Source of the DNA: Acanthacorydalis orientalis
Taxonomy: Eukaryota > Arthropoda > Insecta > Megaloptera > Corydalidae
Length of the DNA: 64,000 nucleotides
Direction: 5' to 3'
NCBI GenBank assembly: GCA_034766995.1
Contig: CM068314.1
Location: 22,424,126 to 22,488,125, forward strand
Below the pieces are notes generated by a model that was not told the DNA's origin, ran no database searches, and worked only from the letters and a program-made list of their open reading frames with translations. This document shows, piece after piece, positions 26,429 through 37,500 of this stretch. The translations under genes and the position numbers were made by a program. Within the stretch, counting starts at the first letter, position 1; each line of letters starts with the position of its first letter.

Positions 26429-26760
26429 AAACAATGTCCAATAATCGTCGTCAAATCCCAGTGTATTTTAGACAATGTCCAAAAATCGTCGCCACGTCCG
26501 GATGAATTTTAGACAATGTCCAAAAATCGTCGCCACGTCCGAGTGAATTTAAAAAATGTCCAAAAATCGTCGTCACGTCCGAGTGAATTTTAGACAATGT
26601 CCAAAAATCGTCGCCACGTCCGAGTGAATTTTAAAAAATGTCCAAAAATCGTCGTCACGTCCAAGTGAATTTTACACAATGTCCAAAAATCGTCGTTACG
26701 TCCGAGTGAATTTTAGACAATGTCCAAAAATCGTCGTCACTTCCGAGTGAATTTTAGACA
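26429..26760 (+). repeat. Satellite C array, left, outer edge (cacgtcc subtype)
   Basis: The first eight or so 41-bp units of satellite C. They share the core acaatgtccaaaaatcgtcg with the rest of the array but continue with ccacgtccg or tcacgtccg instead of gtcaagccg. The first two read ggatgaa or are otherwise irregular (aatcccagtgtatt). This subtype is the one found, inverted, in the C array right of the central island. The switch to the inner subtype happens between 26733 (cgtcgtcacttcc) and 26777 (cgtcggaaagcc). Confidence 0.9.
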
Positions 26761-29700
26761 ATGTCCAAAAATCGTCGGAAAGCCGAGTGAATTTTAGACA
26801 ATGTCCAAAAATCGTCGGAAAGCCAAGTGAATTTTAAACAATGTCCAAAAATCGTCGGTCAAGCCGAGTGAATTTTAGACAATGTCCAAAAATTGTCGGT
26901 CAAATCCGAGTGAATTTTAGACAATGTCCAAAAATCGTCGGTCAAGCCGAGTGAATTTTAGACAATGTCCCAAAAATCGTCGGTCAAGCCGAGTGAATTT
27001 TAGACAATGTCCAAAAATCGTCGGTCAAGTCGAGTGAATTTTAGACAATGTCCTAAAATCGTCGGTCAAGCCGAGTGAATTTTAGACAATGTCCAAAAAT
27101 CGTAGGTAAAGCCGAGTGAATTTTAGACAATGTCCTAAAATCGTCGGTCTAGCCGAGTGAATTTTAGATAATGTCCAAAAATCGTCGGTCAAGCCGAGTG
27201 AATTTTAGACAATGTCCAAAAATTGTCGGTCAAATCCGAGTGAATTTTAGACAATGTCCAAAAATCGTCGGTCAAGCCGAGTGAATTTTAGACAATGTCC
27301 CAAAAATCGTCGGTCAGGCCGAGTGAATTTTAGACAATGTCCAAAAATCGTCGGTCAAGCCAAGTGAATTTTAGACAATGTCCAAAAATCGTCGGTCAAT
27401 CGGAGTGAATTTTAGACAATGTCCCAAAATCGTCAGTCAAGCCGAGTGAATTTTAGACAATGTCCAAAAATCGTCGGTCAAGCCGAGTGAATTTTAGACA
27501 ATGTCCAAAAATCGTCGGTCAAGTCGAGTGAATTTTAGACAATGTCCTAAAATCGTCGGTCAAGCCGAGTGAATTTTAGACAATGTCCAAAAATCGTCGG
27601 AAAGCCGAGTAAATTTTAGACAATGTCCAAAAATCGTCGGTCAAGCCGAGTGAATTTTAGACAATGTCCAAAAATCGTCGGTCAAGCCGAGTGAATTTTA
27701 GACAATGTCCAAAAATCGTCTGTCAAGCCGCGTGAATCTTAGACAATGTCCAAAAATCGTCAGTTATTCCAAGTGATTTTTAGACAATGTCCAAAAATCG
27801 TCGATCAATCCGAGTGAATTTTAGACAATGTCCAAAAATCGTCGATCAAGCCGAGTGAATTTTAGACAATGTCCAAAAATCGTCGGTCAAGCCGAGTGAA
27901 TTTTAGACAATGTCCAAAAATCGTCGGTCAAGCCGAGTGAATTTTAGACAATGTCCAAAAATCGTCGGTCAAGCCGAATGAATTTTCGACAATATCCAAA
28001 AATCGTCGGTCAAGCCGAGTGAATTTTAGACAATGTCCAAAAATCGTCGGTCAAGCCGAGTGAATTTTAGACAATGTCCAAAAATCGTCGGTCAAGCCGA
28101 GTGAATTTTAGACAATGTCCAAAAATCGTCGGTCAAGCCGAATGAATTTTAGACAATGTCCAAAAATCGTCGGTCTAGCCGAATGAATTTTAGACAATGT
28201 CTAAAAATCGTCGGTCAAACCGAGTAAATTTTAGACAATGTCCAAAAATCGTCGGTCAAGCCGAGTGAATTTTAGACAATGTCCAAAAATCGTCAGTCAA
28301 GCCGAGTGAATTTTAGACAATGTCCAAAAATCGTCATTCAAGCCGAATGAATTTTAGACAATGTCCAAAAATCGTCGGTCTAGCCGAGTGAATTTTAGAC
28401 AATGTCCAAAAATCGTCGGTCAAGCTGTGTGAATTTTAGACAATGTCCAAAAATCGTCAGTCAAGCCGAGTGAATTTTAGACAATGTCCAAAAATTGTCG
28501 GTCAAGCCAAATGAATTTTAGACAATGTCTAAAAATCGTCGGTCAAACCGAGTAAATTTTAGACAATGTCCAAAAATCGTCGGTCAAGCCGAGTGAATTT
28601 TAGACAATGTCCAAAAATCGTCAGTCAAGCCGAGTGAATTTTAGACAATGTCCAAAAATCATCTGTCAAGGCGAGTGAATCTTAGACAATGTCCAAAAAT
28701 CGTCAGTCAAGCCGAGTGAATTTTAGACAATGTCCAAAAATCGTTAGTAAAGCCGAGTGAATTTTAGACAATGTCCAAAAATCGTCGGTCAAGCCGAGTG
28801 AATTTTAGACAATGTCCAAAAATCGTAGGTAAAGCCGAGTGAATTTTAGACAATGTCCTAAAATCGTCGGTCTAGCCGAGTGAATTTTAGATAATGTCCA
28901 AAAATCGTCGGTCAATCGGAGTGAATTTTAGACAATGTCCCAAAATCGTCAGTCAAGCCGAGTGAATTTTAGACAATGTCCAAAAATCGTCGGTCAAGCC
29001 GAGTGAATTTTAGACAATGTCCAAAAATCGTCGGTCAAGTCGAGTGAATTTTAGACAATGTCCTAAAATCGTCGGTCAAGCCGAGTAAATTTTAGACAAT
29101 GTCCAAAAATCGTCGGTCAAGCCGAGTGAATTTTAGACAATGTCCAAAAATCGTCAGTCAAGCCGAGTGAATTTTAGACAATGTCCAAAAATCGTCTGTC
29201 AAGGCGAGTGAATCTTAGACAATGTCCAAAAATCGTCAGTCAAGCCGAGTGAATTTTAGACAATGTCCAAAAATCGTAGGTAAAACCGAGTGAATTTTAG
29301 ACAATGTCCTAAAATCGTCGGTCTAGCCGAGTGAATTTTAGATAATGTCCAAAAATCGTCGGTCAAGCCGAGTGAATTTTAGACAATGTCCAAAAATTGT
29401 CGGTCAAATCCGAGTGAATTTTAGACAATGTCCAAAAACCGTCGGTCAAGCCGAGTGAATTTTAGACAATGTCCCAAAAATCGTCGGTCAGGCCGAGTGA
29501 ATTTTAGACAATGTCCAAAAATCGTCGGTCAAGCCAAGTGAATTTTAGACAATGTCCAAAAATCGTCATTCAAGCCGAATGAATTTTAGACAATGTCCAA
29601 AAATCGTCGGTCAAGCCGAGTGAATTTTAGGCAATGTCCAAAAATCGTCGGTCAAGCCGAGCGAATTTTAGACAATGTCCAAAAATCGTCGGTCAAGCCG

Positions 29701-31920
29701 AGTGAATTTTAGACAATGTCCAAAAATCGTCGGAAAGCCGAGTGAATTTTATACAATGTCCAAAAATCGTCGGTCAAGCCGAGTGAATTTTAGACAATGT
29801 CCAAAAATCGTCGGTCAAGCCGAGTGAATTTTAGACAATGTCCAAAAATCGTCGGTCAAGCCGAATGAATTTTCGACAATATCCAAAAATCGTCGGTCAA
29901 GCCGAGTGAATTTTAGACAATGTCCAAAAATCGTCGGTCTAGCCGAGTGAATTTTAGACAATGTCCAAAAATCGTCGGTCAAGCTGAGTGAATTTTAGAC
30001 AATGTCCAAAAATCGTCAGTCAAGCCGAGTGAATTTTAGACAATGTCCAAAAATTGTCGGTCAAGCCGAATGAATTTTAGACAATGTCTAAAAATCGTCG
30101 GTCAAACCGAGTAAATTTTAGACAATGTCCAAAAATCGTCGGTCAAGCCGAGTGAAATTTAGACAATGTCCAAAAATCGTCGGTAAAGCCGAGTGAATTT
30201 TAGACAATGTCCAAAAATCGTCAGTCAAGCCGAGTGAATTTTAGACAATGTCCAAAAATCGTCATTCAAGCCGAATGAATTTTAGACAATGTCCAAAAAT
30301 CGTCGGTCTAGCCGAGTGAATTTTAGACAATGTCCAAAAATCGTCGGTCAAGCTGAGTGAATTTTAGACAATGTCCAAAAATCGTCAGTCAAGCCGAGTG
30401 AATTTTAGACAATGTCCAAAAATCGTCAGTCAAGCCGAGTGAATTTTAGACAATGTCCAAAAATCGTCTGTCAAGGCGAGTGAATCTTAGACAATGTCCA
30501 AAAATCGTCAGTGAAGCCGAGTGAATTTTAGACAATGTCCAAAAATCGTTAGTCAAGCCGAGTGAATTTTAGACAATGTCCAAAAATCGTCGGTCAAGCC
30601 GAGTGAATTTTAGACAATGTCCAAAAATCGTAGGTAAAGCCGAGTGAATTTTAGACAATGTCCTAAAATCGTCGGTCTAGCCGAGTGAATTTTAGATAAT
30701 GTCCAAAAATCGTCGGAAAGCCAAGTGAATTTTAAACAATGTCCAAAAATCGTCGGTCAAGCCGAGTGAATTTTAGACAATGTCCAAAAATCGTCGGTCA
30801 AGTCGAGTGAATTTTAGACAATGTCCTAAAATCGTCGGTCAAGCCGAGTGAATTTTAGACAATGTCCAAAAATCGTCGGTCCAGCCAAGTAAATTTTAGA
30901 CAATGTCCCAAAATCGTCAGTCAATCCGAGTGAATTTTAGACAATGTCCAAAAATCGTCGGTCAATCCGAGTGAATTTTAGACAATGTCCAAAAATCGTC
31001 GTTCTAGCCGAGTGAATTTTAGACATTGTCCAAAGATCGTCGGTCTAGCCGAGTGAATTTTAGACAATGTCCAAAAATCGTCGGTCAAGCCCAGTGAATT
31101 TTGGACAATGTCCAAAAATCGTCGGCAAGCCGAGTGAATTTTAGACAATGTCCAAAAATCGTCGGAAAGCCGAGTAAATTTTAGACAATGTCCAAAAATC
31201 GTCGGTCAAGCCGAGTGAATTTTAGACAATGTCCAAAAATCGTCGGTCAAGCCGAGTGAATTTTAGACAATGTCCAAAAATCGTCGGTCAAGCCGAGTGA
31301 ATTTTAGACAATGTCCAAAAATCGTCGGTCAAGCCGAATGAATTTTAGACAATGTCCAAAAATCGTCGGTCAAGCCGAGTGAATTTTAGACAATGTCCAA
31401 AAATCGTCTGTCAAGCCGAGTGAATCTTAGACAATGTCCAAAAATCGTCAGTCAAGCCGAGTGAATTTTAGACAATGTCCAAAAATCGTCAGTCAAGCCG
31501 AGTGAATTTTAGACAATGACCAAAATTCGTCGGTCAAGCGGAGTGAATTTTAGGCAATGTCCAAAAATCGTCGATCAAGCCGAGTGAATTTTAGACAATG
31601 TCCAAAAATCGTCGGTCAAGCCGAGTGAATTTTAGACAATGTCCAAAAATCGTCGGTCAAGCCGAGTGAATTTTAGAAAATGTCCAAAAATTGTCGGTCA
31701 AGCCGAATGAATTTTAGACAATGTCTAAAAATCGTCGGTCAAACCGAGTAAATTTTAGACAATGTCCAAAAATCGTCGGTCAAGCCGAGTGAAATTTAGA
31801 CAATGTCCAAAAATCGTCGGTAAAGCCGAGTGAATTTTAGACAATGTCCAAAAATCGTCAGTCAAGCCGAGTGAATTTTAGACAATGTCCAAAAATCGTC
31901 GACATTTCCGAGTGAAATTT
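26761..31920 (+). repeat. Satellite C array, left, main part (41-bp unit)
   Basis: About 126 head-to-tail units with core gacaatgtccaaaaatcgtc, then ggtcaagccgagtgaatttt. Units are 39-42 bp, mostly 41. They are far less homogeneous than A or B: common variants are cgtcagtcaag, ggtctagcc, gtcattcaagccgaatg, ggaaagcc and gtcctaaaatcg. Several multi-unit variant blocks recur, showing segmental duplication inside the array. Each unit contains the short dyad GACAaTGTC. Stops (tga, tag) occur in every frame and 41 is not a multiple of 3, so the array is non-coding. Confidence 0.96.
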
Positions 31921-32142
31921 TAGTTTAAACCGAGTTTAAACTCGGGTTAAACTCGGTCTAAACTAAGCTTAAACTAAGTTTAAACTCGGTTTAAACTAAG
32001 TTTAAACTCGGATTAAACTCGGTTTAAACTGGGGTTAAACTCGGTTTAAACTCGGTTTAAACTCGGTTTAAACTCGGTTTAAAATTGGTTTAAACTTGGT
32101 TTAAACTCGGTTTAAACTAAAATTTCACTCGGAAATGTCGAC
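31898..32142. repeat. Inverted repeat at symmetry centre (37-bp arms, 171-bp loop)
   Basis: The left arm 31898-31934 starts gtcgacatttccgag and ends tttaaaccgag. The right arm 32106-32142 is its exact reverse complement and carries the same unusual C variant (acatttccgagtgaaatttt). That variant is seen nowhere else in the left array, so the two C ends next to the island derive from one sequence by inversion or inverted duplication. Weaker symmetry continues outward through the shared core gacgatttttggacattg. Confidence 0.9.
31921..32119 (-). repeat. Central B-like island with polarity switch
   Basis: About 18 degenerate 11-mers of satellite B between the two C arrays. The first unit and a half read in plus orientation (gtttaaaccgag). 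At 31930-31945 the polarity flips through the 16-bp perfect palindrome CCGAGTTTAAACTCGG, and all remaining units read in minus orientation (tttaaactcgg). Variants include cgggttaaac, aactaagctt, ggattaaac and aaaattgg. The island is bounded by matching C ends: 31898-31934 and 32106-32142 are exact reverse complements of 37 bp. It is the symmetry centre of the C arrays at about 32020. Confidence 0.9.
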
Positions 32143-33058
32143 GATTTTTGGACATTGTCTAAAATTCATCCGGACATGGCGACGATTTTTGGAAATTGTC
32201 TAAAATTCACTCGGACGTGACGACGATTTTTGGACGTTGTCTAAAATTCATCCGGACGTGGCGACGATTTTTGGACATTGTCTATAATTCATCCGGACGT
32301 GGCGACGATTTTTGGACATTGTCTAAAATTCACCCGGACGTGACGACGATTTTTGGACATTGTCTAAAATTCACTCGGACATGAAGACGATTTTTGGACA
32401 TTGTCTAAAATTCACTCGGACATGAAGACGATTTTTGGACATTGTCTAAAATTTACTCGGACATGGGGACGATATTTGGACATTGTCTAAATTTCACTCG
32501 GACGTGACGACGATTTTTGGACATTGTCTAAAATTCACTCGGACGTGACGACGATTTTTGGATATTGTCTAAAATTCACCCGGACGTGACGACGATTTTT
32601 GGACATTGTCTAAAATTCACTCGGACATGGGGACGATTTTTGGACATTGTCTAAATTTCACTCGGAAATGACGACGATTTTTGGACATTGTCTAAAATTC
32701 ACTCGGACGTGACGACGATTTTTGGACTTTGTCAAAATTCACTCGGACATGGGGACGATTTTTGGACATTGTCTAAATTTCACTCGTAAATGACGACGAT
32801 TTTTGGACTTTGTCTAAAATTCACTCGGACGTGACTACGATTTTTGGACATTGTCTAAAATTCACTCGGACTTGGCGACGATATTCGACATTGTCTAATA
32901 CTCACTCGGACATGACGACGATTTTTGGACATTGTCTAAAATTCACTCGGACGTGACTACGATTTTGGACGTATCTATCAGTCAAATTCACCCGGACTAA
33001 CTGACGACGATTTTTGGACATTTGTCGCACCACCCGGACGCTGACGACGACGATTTTT
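32120..33058 (-). repeat. Satellite C array, right, inverted (cacgtcc subtype)
   Basis: About 22 units of satellite C on the minus strand (gacgatttttggacattgtc, then taaaattcactcggacgt). All belong to the cacgtcc subtype, including ggatgaa-type units at 32160-32300. Minor forms are gacatgaagacg (near 32380), gacatggggacg (near 32460, 32625 and 32740) and gactacg. The last 100 bp before the gap are irregular (gtatctatcagtcaaatt, ggactaactgacg, tttgtcgcacc), as if read accuracy drops. The array is cut by the gap, so its true length is unknown. Confidence 0.93.
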
Positions 33059-33158
33059 NNNNNNNNNNNNNNNNNNNNNNNNNNNNNNNNNNNNNNNNNN
33101 NNNNNNNNNNNNNNNNNNNNNNNNNNNNNNNNNNNNNNNNNNNNNNNNNNNNNNNNNN
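33059..33158. other. Assembly gap (100 N)
   Basis: Exactly 100 N, the usual placeholder for a gap of unknown size. C minus is on its left and B minus on its right, so the C/B boundary that should match 26190-26430 lies inside it. The flanks are error-like on both sides (gtttaaaccttaccgg at 33159). Comparing half-lengths of the inverted core (13.5 kb left, 2.5 kb right) suggests that about 11 kb could be missing, if the halves were once equal. Confidence 0.99.
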
Positions 33159-34480
33159 GTTTAAACCTTACCGGTTTAAACTCGGTTTAAACTCGTTTAA
33201 ACTCGGTTTAAACTCGGTTTAAACTCGGTTTAAACTCGGTTTAAACTCGGTTTAAACTCGGTTTAAACTCGGTTTAAACTCGGTTTAAACTCGGTTTAAA
33301 CTCGGTTTAAACACGGTTTAAACTCGGTTTAAACTCGGTTTAAACTCGGTTTAAACTTGGTTTAAACTAAGTTTAAACTCGGTTTAAACTAAGTTTAAAC
33401 TCGGTTTAAACTCGGTTTAAACTCGGTTTAAACTCGGTTTAAACTCGGTTTAAACTCGGTTTAAACTCGGTTTAAACTAAGTTTAAACTCGGTTTAAACT
33501 CGGTTTAAACTCGGTTTAAACTAAGTTTAAACTCGGTTTAAACTCGGTTTAAACTCGGTTTAAACTCGGTTTAAACTCGGTTTAACTAAGTTTAAACTCG
33601 GTTTAAACTCGGTTTAAACTCGGTTTAAACTCGGTTTAAACTCGGTTTAAACTAAGTTTAAACTCGGTTTAAACTCGGTTTAAACTCGGTTTCAACTCGG
33701 TTTAAACTAAGTTTAAACTCGGTTTAAACTAAGTATAAACTCGGTTTAAACTCGGTTTAAACTCGGTTTAAACTCGGTTTAAACTCGGTTTAAACTCGGT
33801 TTAAACTCGGTTTAAACTCGGTTTAAACTCGGTTTAAACTCGGTTTAAACTCGGTTTAAACTCGGTTTAAACTCGGTTTAAACTCGGTTTAAACTCGGTT
33901 TAAACTCGGTTTAAACTCGGTTTAAACTCGGTTTAAACTCGGTTTAAACTCGGTTTAAACTCGGTTTAAACTCGGTTTAAACTCGGTTTAAACTCGGTTT
34001 AAACTCGGTTTAAACTCGGTTTAAACTCGGTTTAAACTCGGTTTAAACTCGGTTTAAACTCGGTTTAAACTCGGTTTAAACTCGGTTTAAACTCGGTTTA
34101 AACTCGGTTTAAACTCGGTTTAAACTCGGTTTAAACTCGGTTTAAACTCGGTTTAAACTCGGTTTAAACTCGGTTTAAACTCGGTTTAAACTCGGTTTAA
34201 ACTCGGTTTAAACTCGGTTTAAACTCGGTTTAAACTCGGTTTAAACTCGGTTTAAACTCGGTTTAAACTCGGTTTAAACTCGGTTTAAACTCGGTTTAAA
34301 CTCGGTTTAAACTCGGTTTAAACTCGGTTTAAACTCGGTTTAAACTCGGTTTAAACTCGGTTTAAACTCGGTTTAAACTCGGTTTAAACTCGGTTTAAAC
34401 TCGGTTTAAACTCGGTTTAAACTCGGTTTAAATTCGGTTTAAACTCGGTTTAAACTCGGGTTTAAACTCGGGATTAAACT
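33159..34480 (-). repeat. Satellite B array, right, inverted
   Basis: About 120 copies of the 11-mer in minus orientation (TCGGTTTAAAC). It carries the same variant types as the left array, with actaagtttaaac common at 33360-33730 and absent from 33740 to 34430. The end next to the junction has aattcgg, then ctcgggtttaaactcgggatt: the same extra-C units that open the left array. No GGATAAA-type unit is seen here. It is non-coding for the same reason as its left partner. The left end is truncated by the gap. Confidence 0.96.
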
Positions 34481-34595
34481 TGATTTGAACAGTGTTTATA
34501 TTTGGTATAAATGTGGCGGGGCCAAGCGGGAAAGAGGCGTGGACATCCAAGAAAGGGGCGATGATAGATGGAAAAGGGGCGGGGTCAGCCAATTG
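34481..34595. other. Right A/B junction, inverted copy of the left one
   Basis: Exact reverse complement of 18419-18533, read from cttgatttgaac through gtataaatgtggcgggg to ggtcagccaattg. It is non-satellite and carries no gene of its own. Its identity with the left junction, against diverged A units just outside, dates the inversion, conversion or duplication as recent or kept so by gene conversion (inference). Confidence 0.85.
34494..34584 (-). promoter_or_regulatory. Candidate GC-box cluster with TATA-like tract, right copy
   Basis: Mirror of the left cluster: a TATA-like gtttatatttggtataaat at 34494-34512, GGCGGGGCC at 34515-34523, GGCGTGG at 34536-34542, GGGGCG at 34555-34560 and GGGGCGGGG at 34576-34584. 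The order relative to A and B is the same as on the left, so any directional activity would point either inward into both B arrays or outward into both A arrays. Function is inferred from motif content only. Confidence 0.3.
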
Positions 34596-37500
34596 TAGCC
34601 GAAAAACTGGCTGAGAAACGTGTTTTTCTGGTAAAATAAGGCCATTTCGGCAAATAATCGGATCGAATCGCACACCAGGTGATAGATAATTTCAAGACGC
34701 ATCTAACGATATACGACATTACCCATTTCGCACTTAATTTCGACTTCTTATAGCCGAAAAACTGGTGGAAAATGGGTTTTTTGGGCAAAATAAGGCCATT
34801 TCGGCAAATAATCGGATCGAATCGCACACCACTTGATAGATAATTTCAAGACGCATTTAACGATATACGACATTACCCATCTCGCACTTAATTTCGACTA
34901 CTTATAGCCGAAAAACTGGTTGAAAAAAGGGTTTTTTGGGCAAAATAAGGCCATTTTGGCAAATAATCGGATCGAATCGCACACCACTTGATAGATAATT
35001 TCAAGACGCATCTAACGATATACGACATTACCCATCTCGCACTTAATTTCGACTACTTATAGCCGAAAAACTGGTTGAAAAAAGGGTTTTTTTGGGCAAA
35101 ATAAGGCCATTTTGGCAAATAATCGGATCGAATCGCACACCACTTGATAGATAATTTCAAGACGCATCTAACGATATACGACATTACCCATCTCGCACTT
35201 AATTTCGACTACTTATAGCCGAAAAACTGGTTGAAAAAAGGTTTTTTTGGGCAAAATAAGGCCATTTTGGCAAATAATCGGATCGAATCGCACACCACTT
35301 CATAGATAATTTCAAGACGCATCTAACGATATACGACATTACCCATCTCGCACTTAATTTCGACTACTTATAGCCGAAAAACTGGTGGAAAATGGGTTTT
35401 TTGGGCAAAATAAGGCCATTTTGGCAAATAATCGGATCGAATCGCACACCACTTCATAGATAATTTCAAGACGCATCTAACGATATACGACATTACCCAT
35501 CTCGCACTTAATTTCGACTACTTATAGCCGAAAAACTGGTTGAAAAAAGGGTTTTTTGGGCAAAATAAGGCCATTTTGGCAAATAATCGGATCGAATCGC
35601 ACACCACTTGATAGATAATTTCAAGACGCATCTAACGATATACGACATTACCCATCTCGCACTTAATTTCGACTACTTATAGCCGAAAAACTGGTTGAAA
35701 AAAGGGTTTTTTTGGGCAAAATAAGGCCATTTTGGCAAATAATCGGATCGAATCGCACACCACTTGATAGATAATTTCAAGACGCATCTAACGATATACG
35801 ACATTACCCATCTCGCACTTAATTTCGACTACTTATAGCCGAAAAACTGGTTGAAAAAAGGTTTTTTTGGGCAAAATAAGGCCATTTTGGCAAATAATCG
35901 GATCGAATCGCACACCACTTCATAGATAATTTCAAGACGCATCTAACGATATACGACATTACCCATCTCGCACTTAATTTCGACTACTTATAGCCGAAAA
36001 ACTGGTTGAAAAAAGGGTTTTTTGGGCAAAATAAGGCCATTTTGGCAAATAATCGGATCGAATCGCACACCACTTGATAGATAATATCAAGACGCATCTA
36101 ACGATATACGACATTACCCATCTCGCACTTAATTTCGACTACTTATAGCCGAAAAACTGGTTGAAAAAAGGTTTTTTTGGGCAAAATAAGGCCATTTTGG
36201 CAAATAATCGGATCGAATCGCACACCACTTCATAGATAATTTCAAGACGCATCTAACGATATACGACATTACCCATCTCGCACTTAATTTCGACTACTTA
36301 TAGCCGAAAAACTGGTTGAAAAAAGGGTTTTTTGGGCAAAATAAGGCCATTTTGGCAAATAATCGGATCGAATCGCACACCACTTGATAGATAATTTCAA
36401 GACGCATCTAACGATATACGACATTACCCATCTCGCACTTAATTTCGACTACTTATAGCCGAAAAACTGGTTGAAAAAAGGGTTTTTTGGGAAAAATAAG
36501 GCCATTTTGGCAAATAATCGGATCGAATCGCACACCACTTGATAGATAATTTCAAGACGCATCTAACGATATACGACATTACCCATCTCGCACTTAATTT
36601 CGACTACTTATAGCCGAAAAACTGGTTGAAAAAAGGGTTTTTTTGGGCAAAATAAGGCCATTTTGGCAAATAATCGGATCGAATCGCACACCACTTGATA
36701 GATAATTTCAAGACGCATCTAACGATATACGACATTACCCATCTCGCACTTAATTTCGACTACTTATAGCCGAAAAACTGGTTGAAAAAAGGGTTTTTTG
36801 GGCAAAATAAGGTCATTTTGGCAAATAATCGGATCGAATCGCACACCACTTCATAGATAATTTCAAGACGCATCTAACGATATACGACATTACCCATCTC
36901 GCACTTAATTTCGACTACTTATAGCCGAAAAACTGGTTGAAAAAAGGGTTTTTTTGGGCAAAATAAGGCCATTTTGGCAAATAATCGGATCGAATCGCAC
37001 ACCACTTGATAGATAATTTCAAGACGCATCTAACGATATACGACATTACCCATCTCGCACTTAATTTCGACTACTTATAGCCGAAAAACTGGTTGAAAAA
37101 AGGGTTTTTTGGGCAAAATAAGGCCATTTTGGCAAATAATCGGATCGAATCGCACACCACTTGATAGATAATTTCAAGACGCATCTAACGATATACGACA
37201 TTACCCATCTCGCACTTAATTTCGACTACTTATAGCCGAAAAACTGGTTGAAAAAAGGGTTTTTTGGGCAAAATAAGGCCATTTTGGCAAATAATCGGAT
37301 CGAATCGCACACCACTTGATAGATAATTTCAAGACGCATCTAACGATATACGACATTACCCATCTCGCACTTAATTTCGACTACTTATAGCCGAAAAACT
37401 GGTTGAAAAAAGGTTTTTTTGGGCAAAATAAGGCCATTTTGGCAAATAATCGGATCGAATCGCACACCACTTCATAGATAATTTCAAGACGCATCTAACG

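Larger units (their letters stand above)
34474..34726 (-). repeat. 253-bp perfect inverted copy, right member
   Basis: Reverse complement of 18288-18540 with no mismatch found. It runs from the inner B edge (ttaaacttgatttg) to acccat inside the first A unit. The neighbouring A unit differs from its left counterpart straight away (acccatttcgc and acttcttatagcc, then ggtggaaaatggg), so the boundary of identity is sharp. Confidence 0.95.

Noticed and set aside
26429..31920. CRISPR array, because of regular short repeats at a 41-bp period
   Set aside because: There are no unique spacers: the entire 41-bp period is repeated, and no cas-like genes are present.
32196..32384. 62-residue open frame in C minus
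   Set aside because: It is about four and a half C units; a 41-bp period shifts frame each unit, and other copies are full of stops.
33022..33222. 66-residue open frame over the gap
   Set aside because: Half of it is N; it joins C to B across unknown sequence.
18288..34726. A large transposon with 253-bp terminal inverted repeats
   Set aside because: No coding capacity inside, no target-site duplication visible, and the inverted repeats include satellite A and B sequence instead of ending at a clean border.
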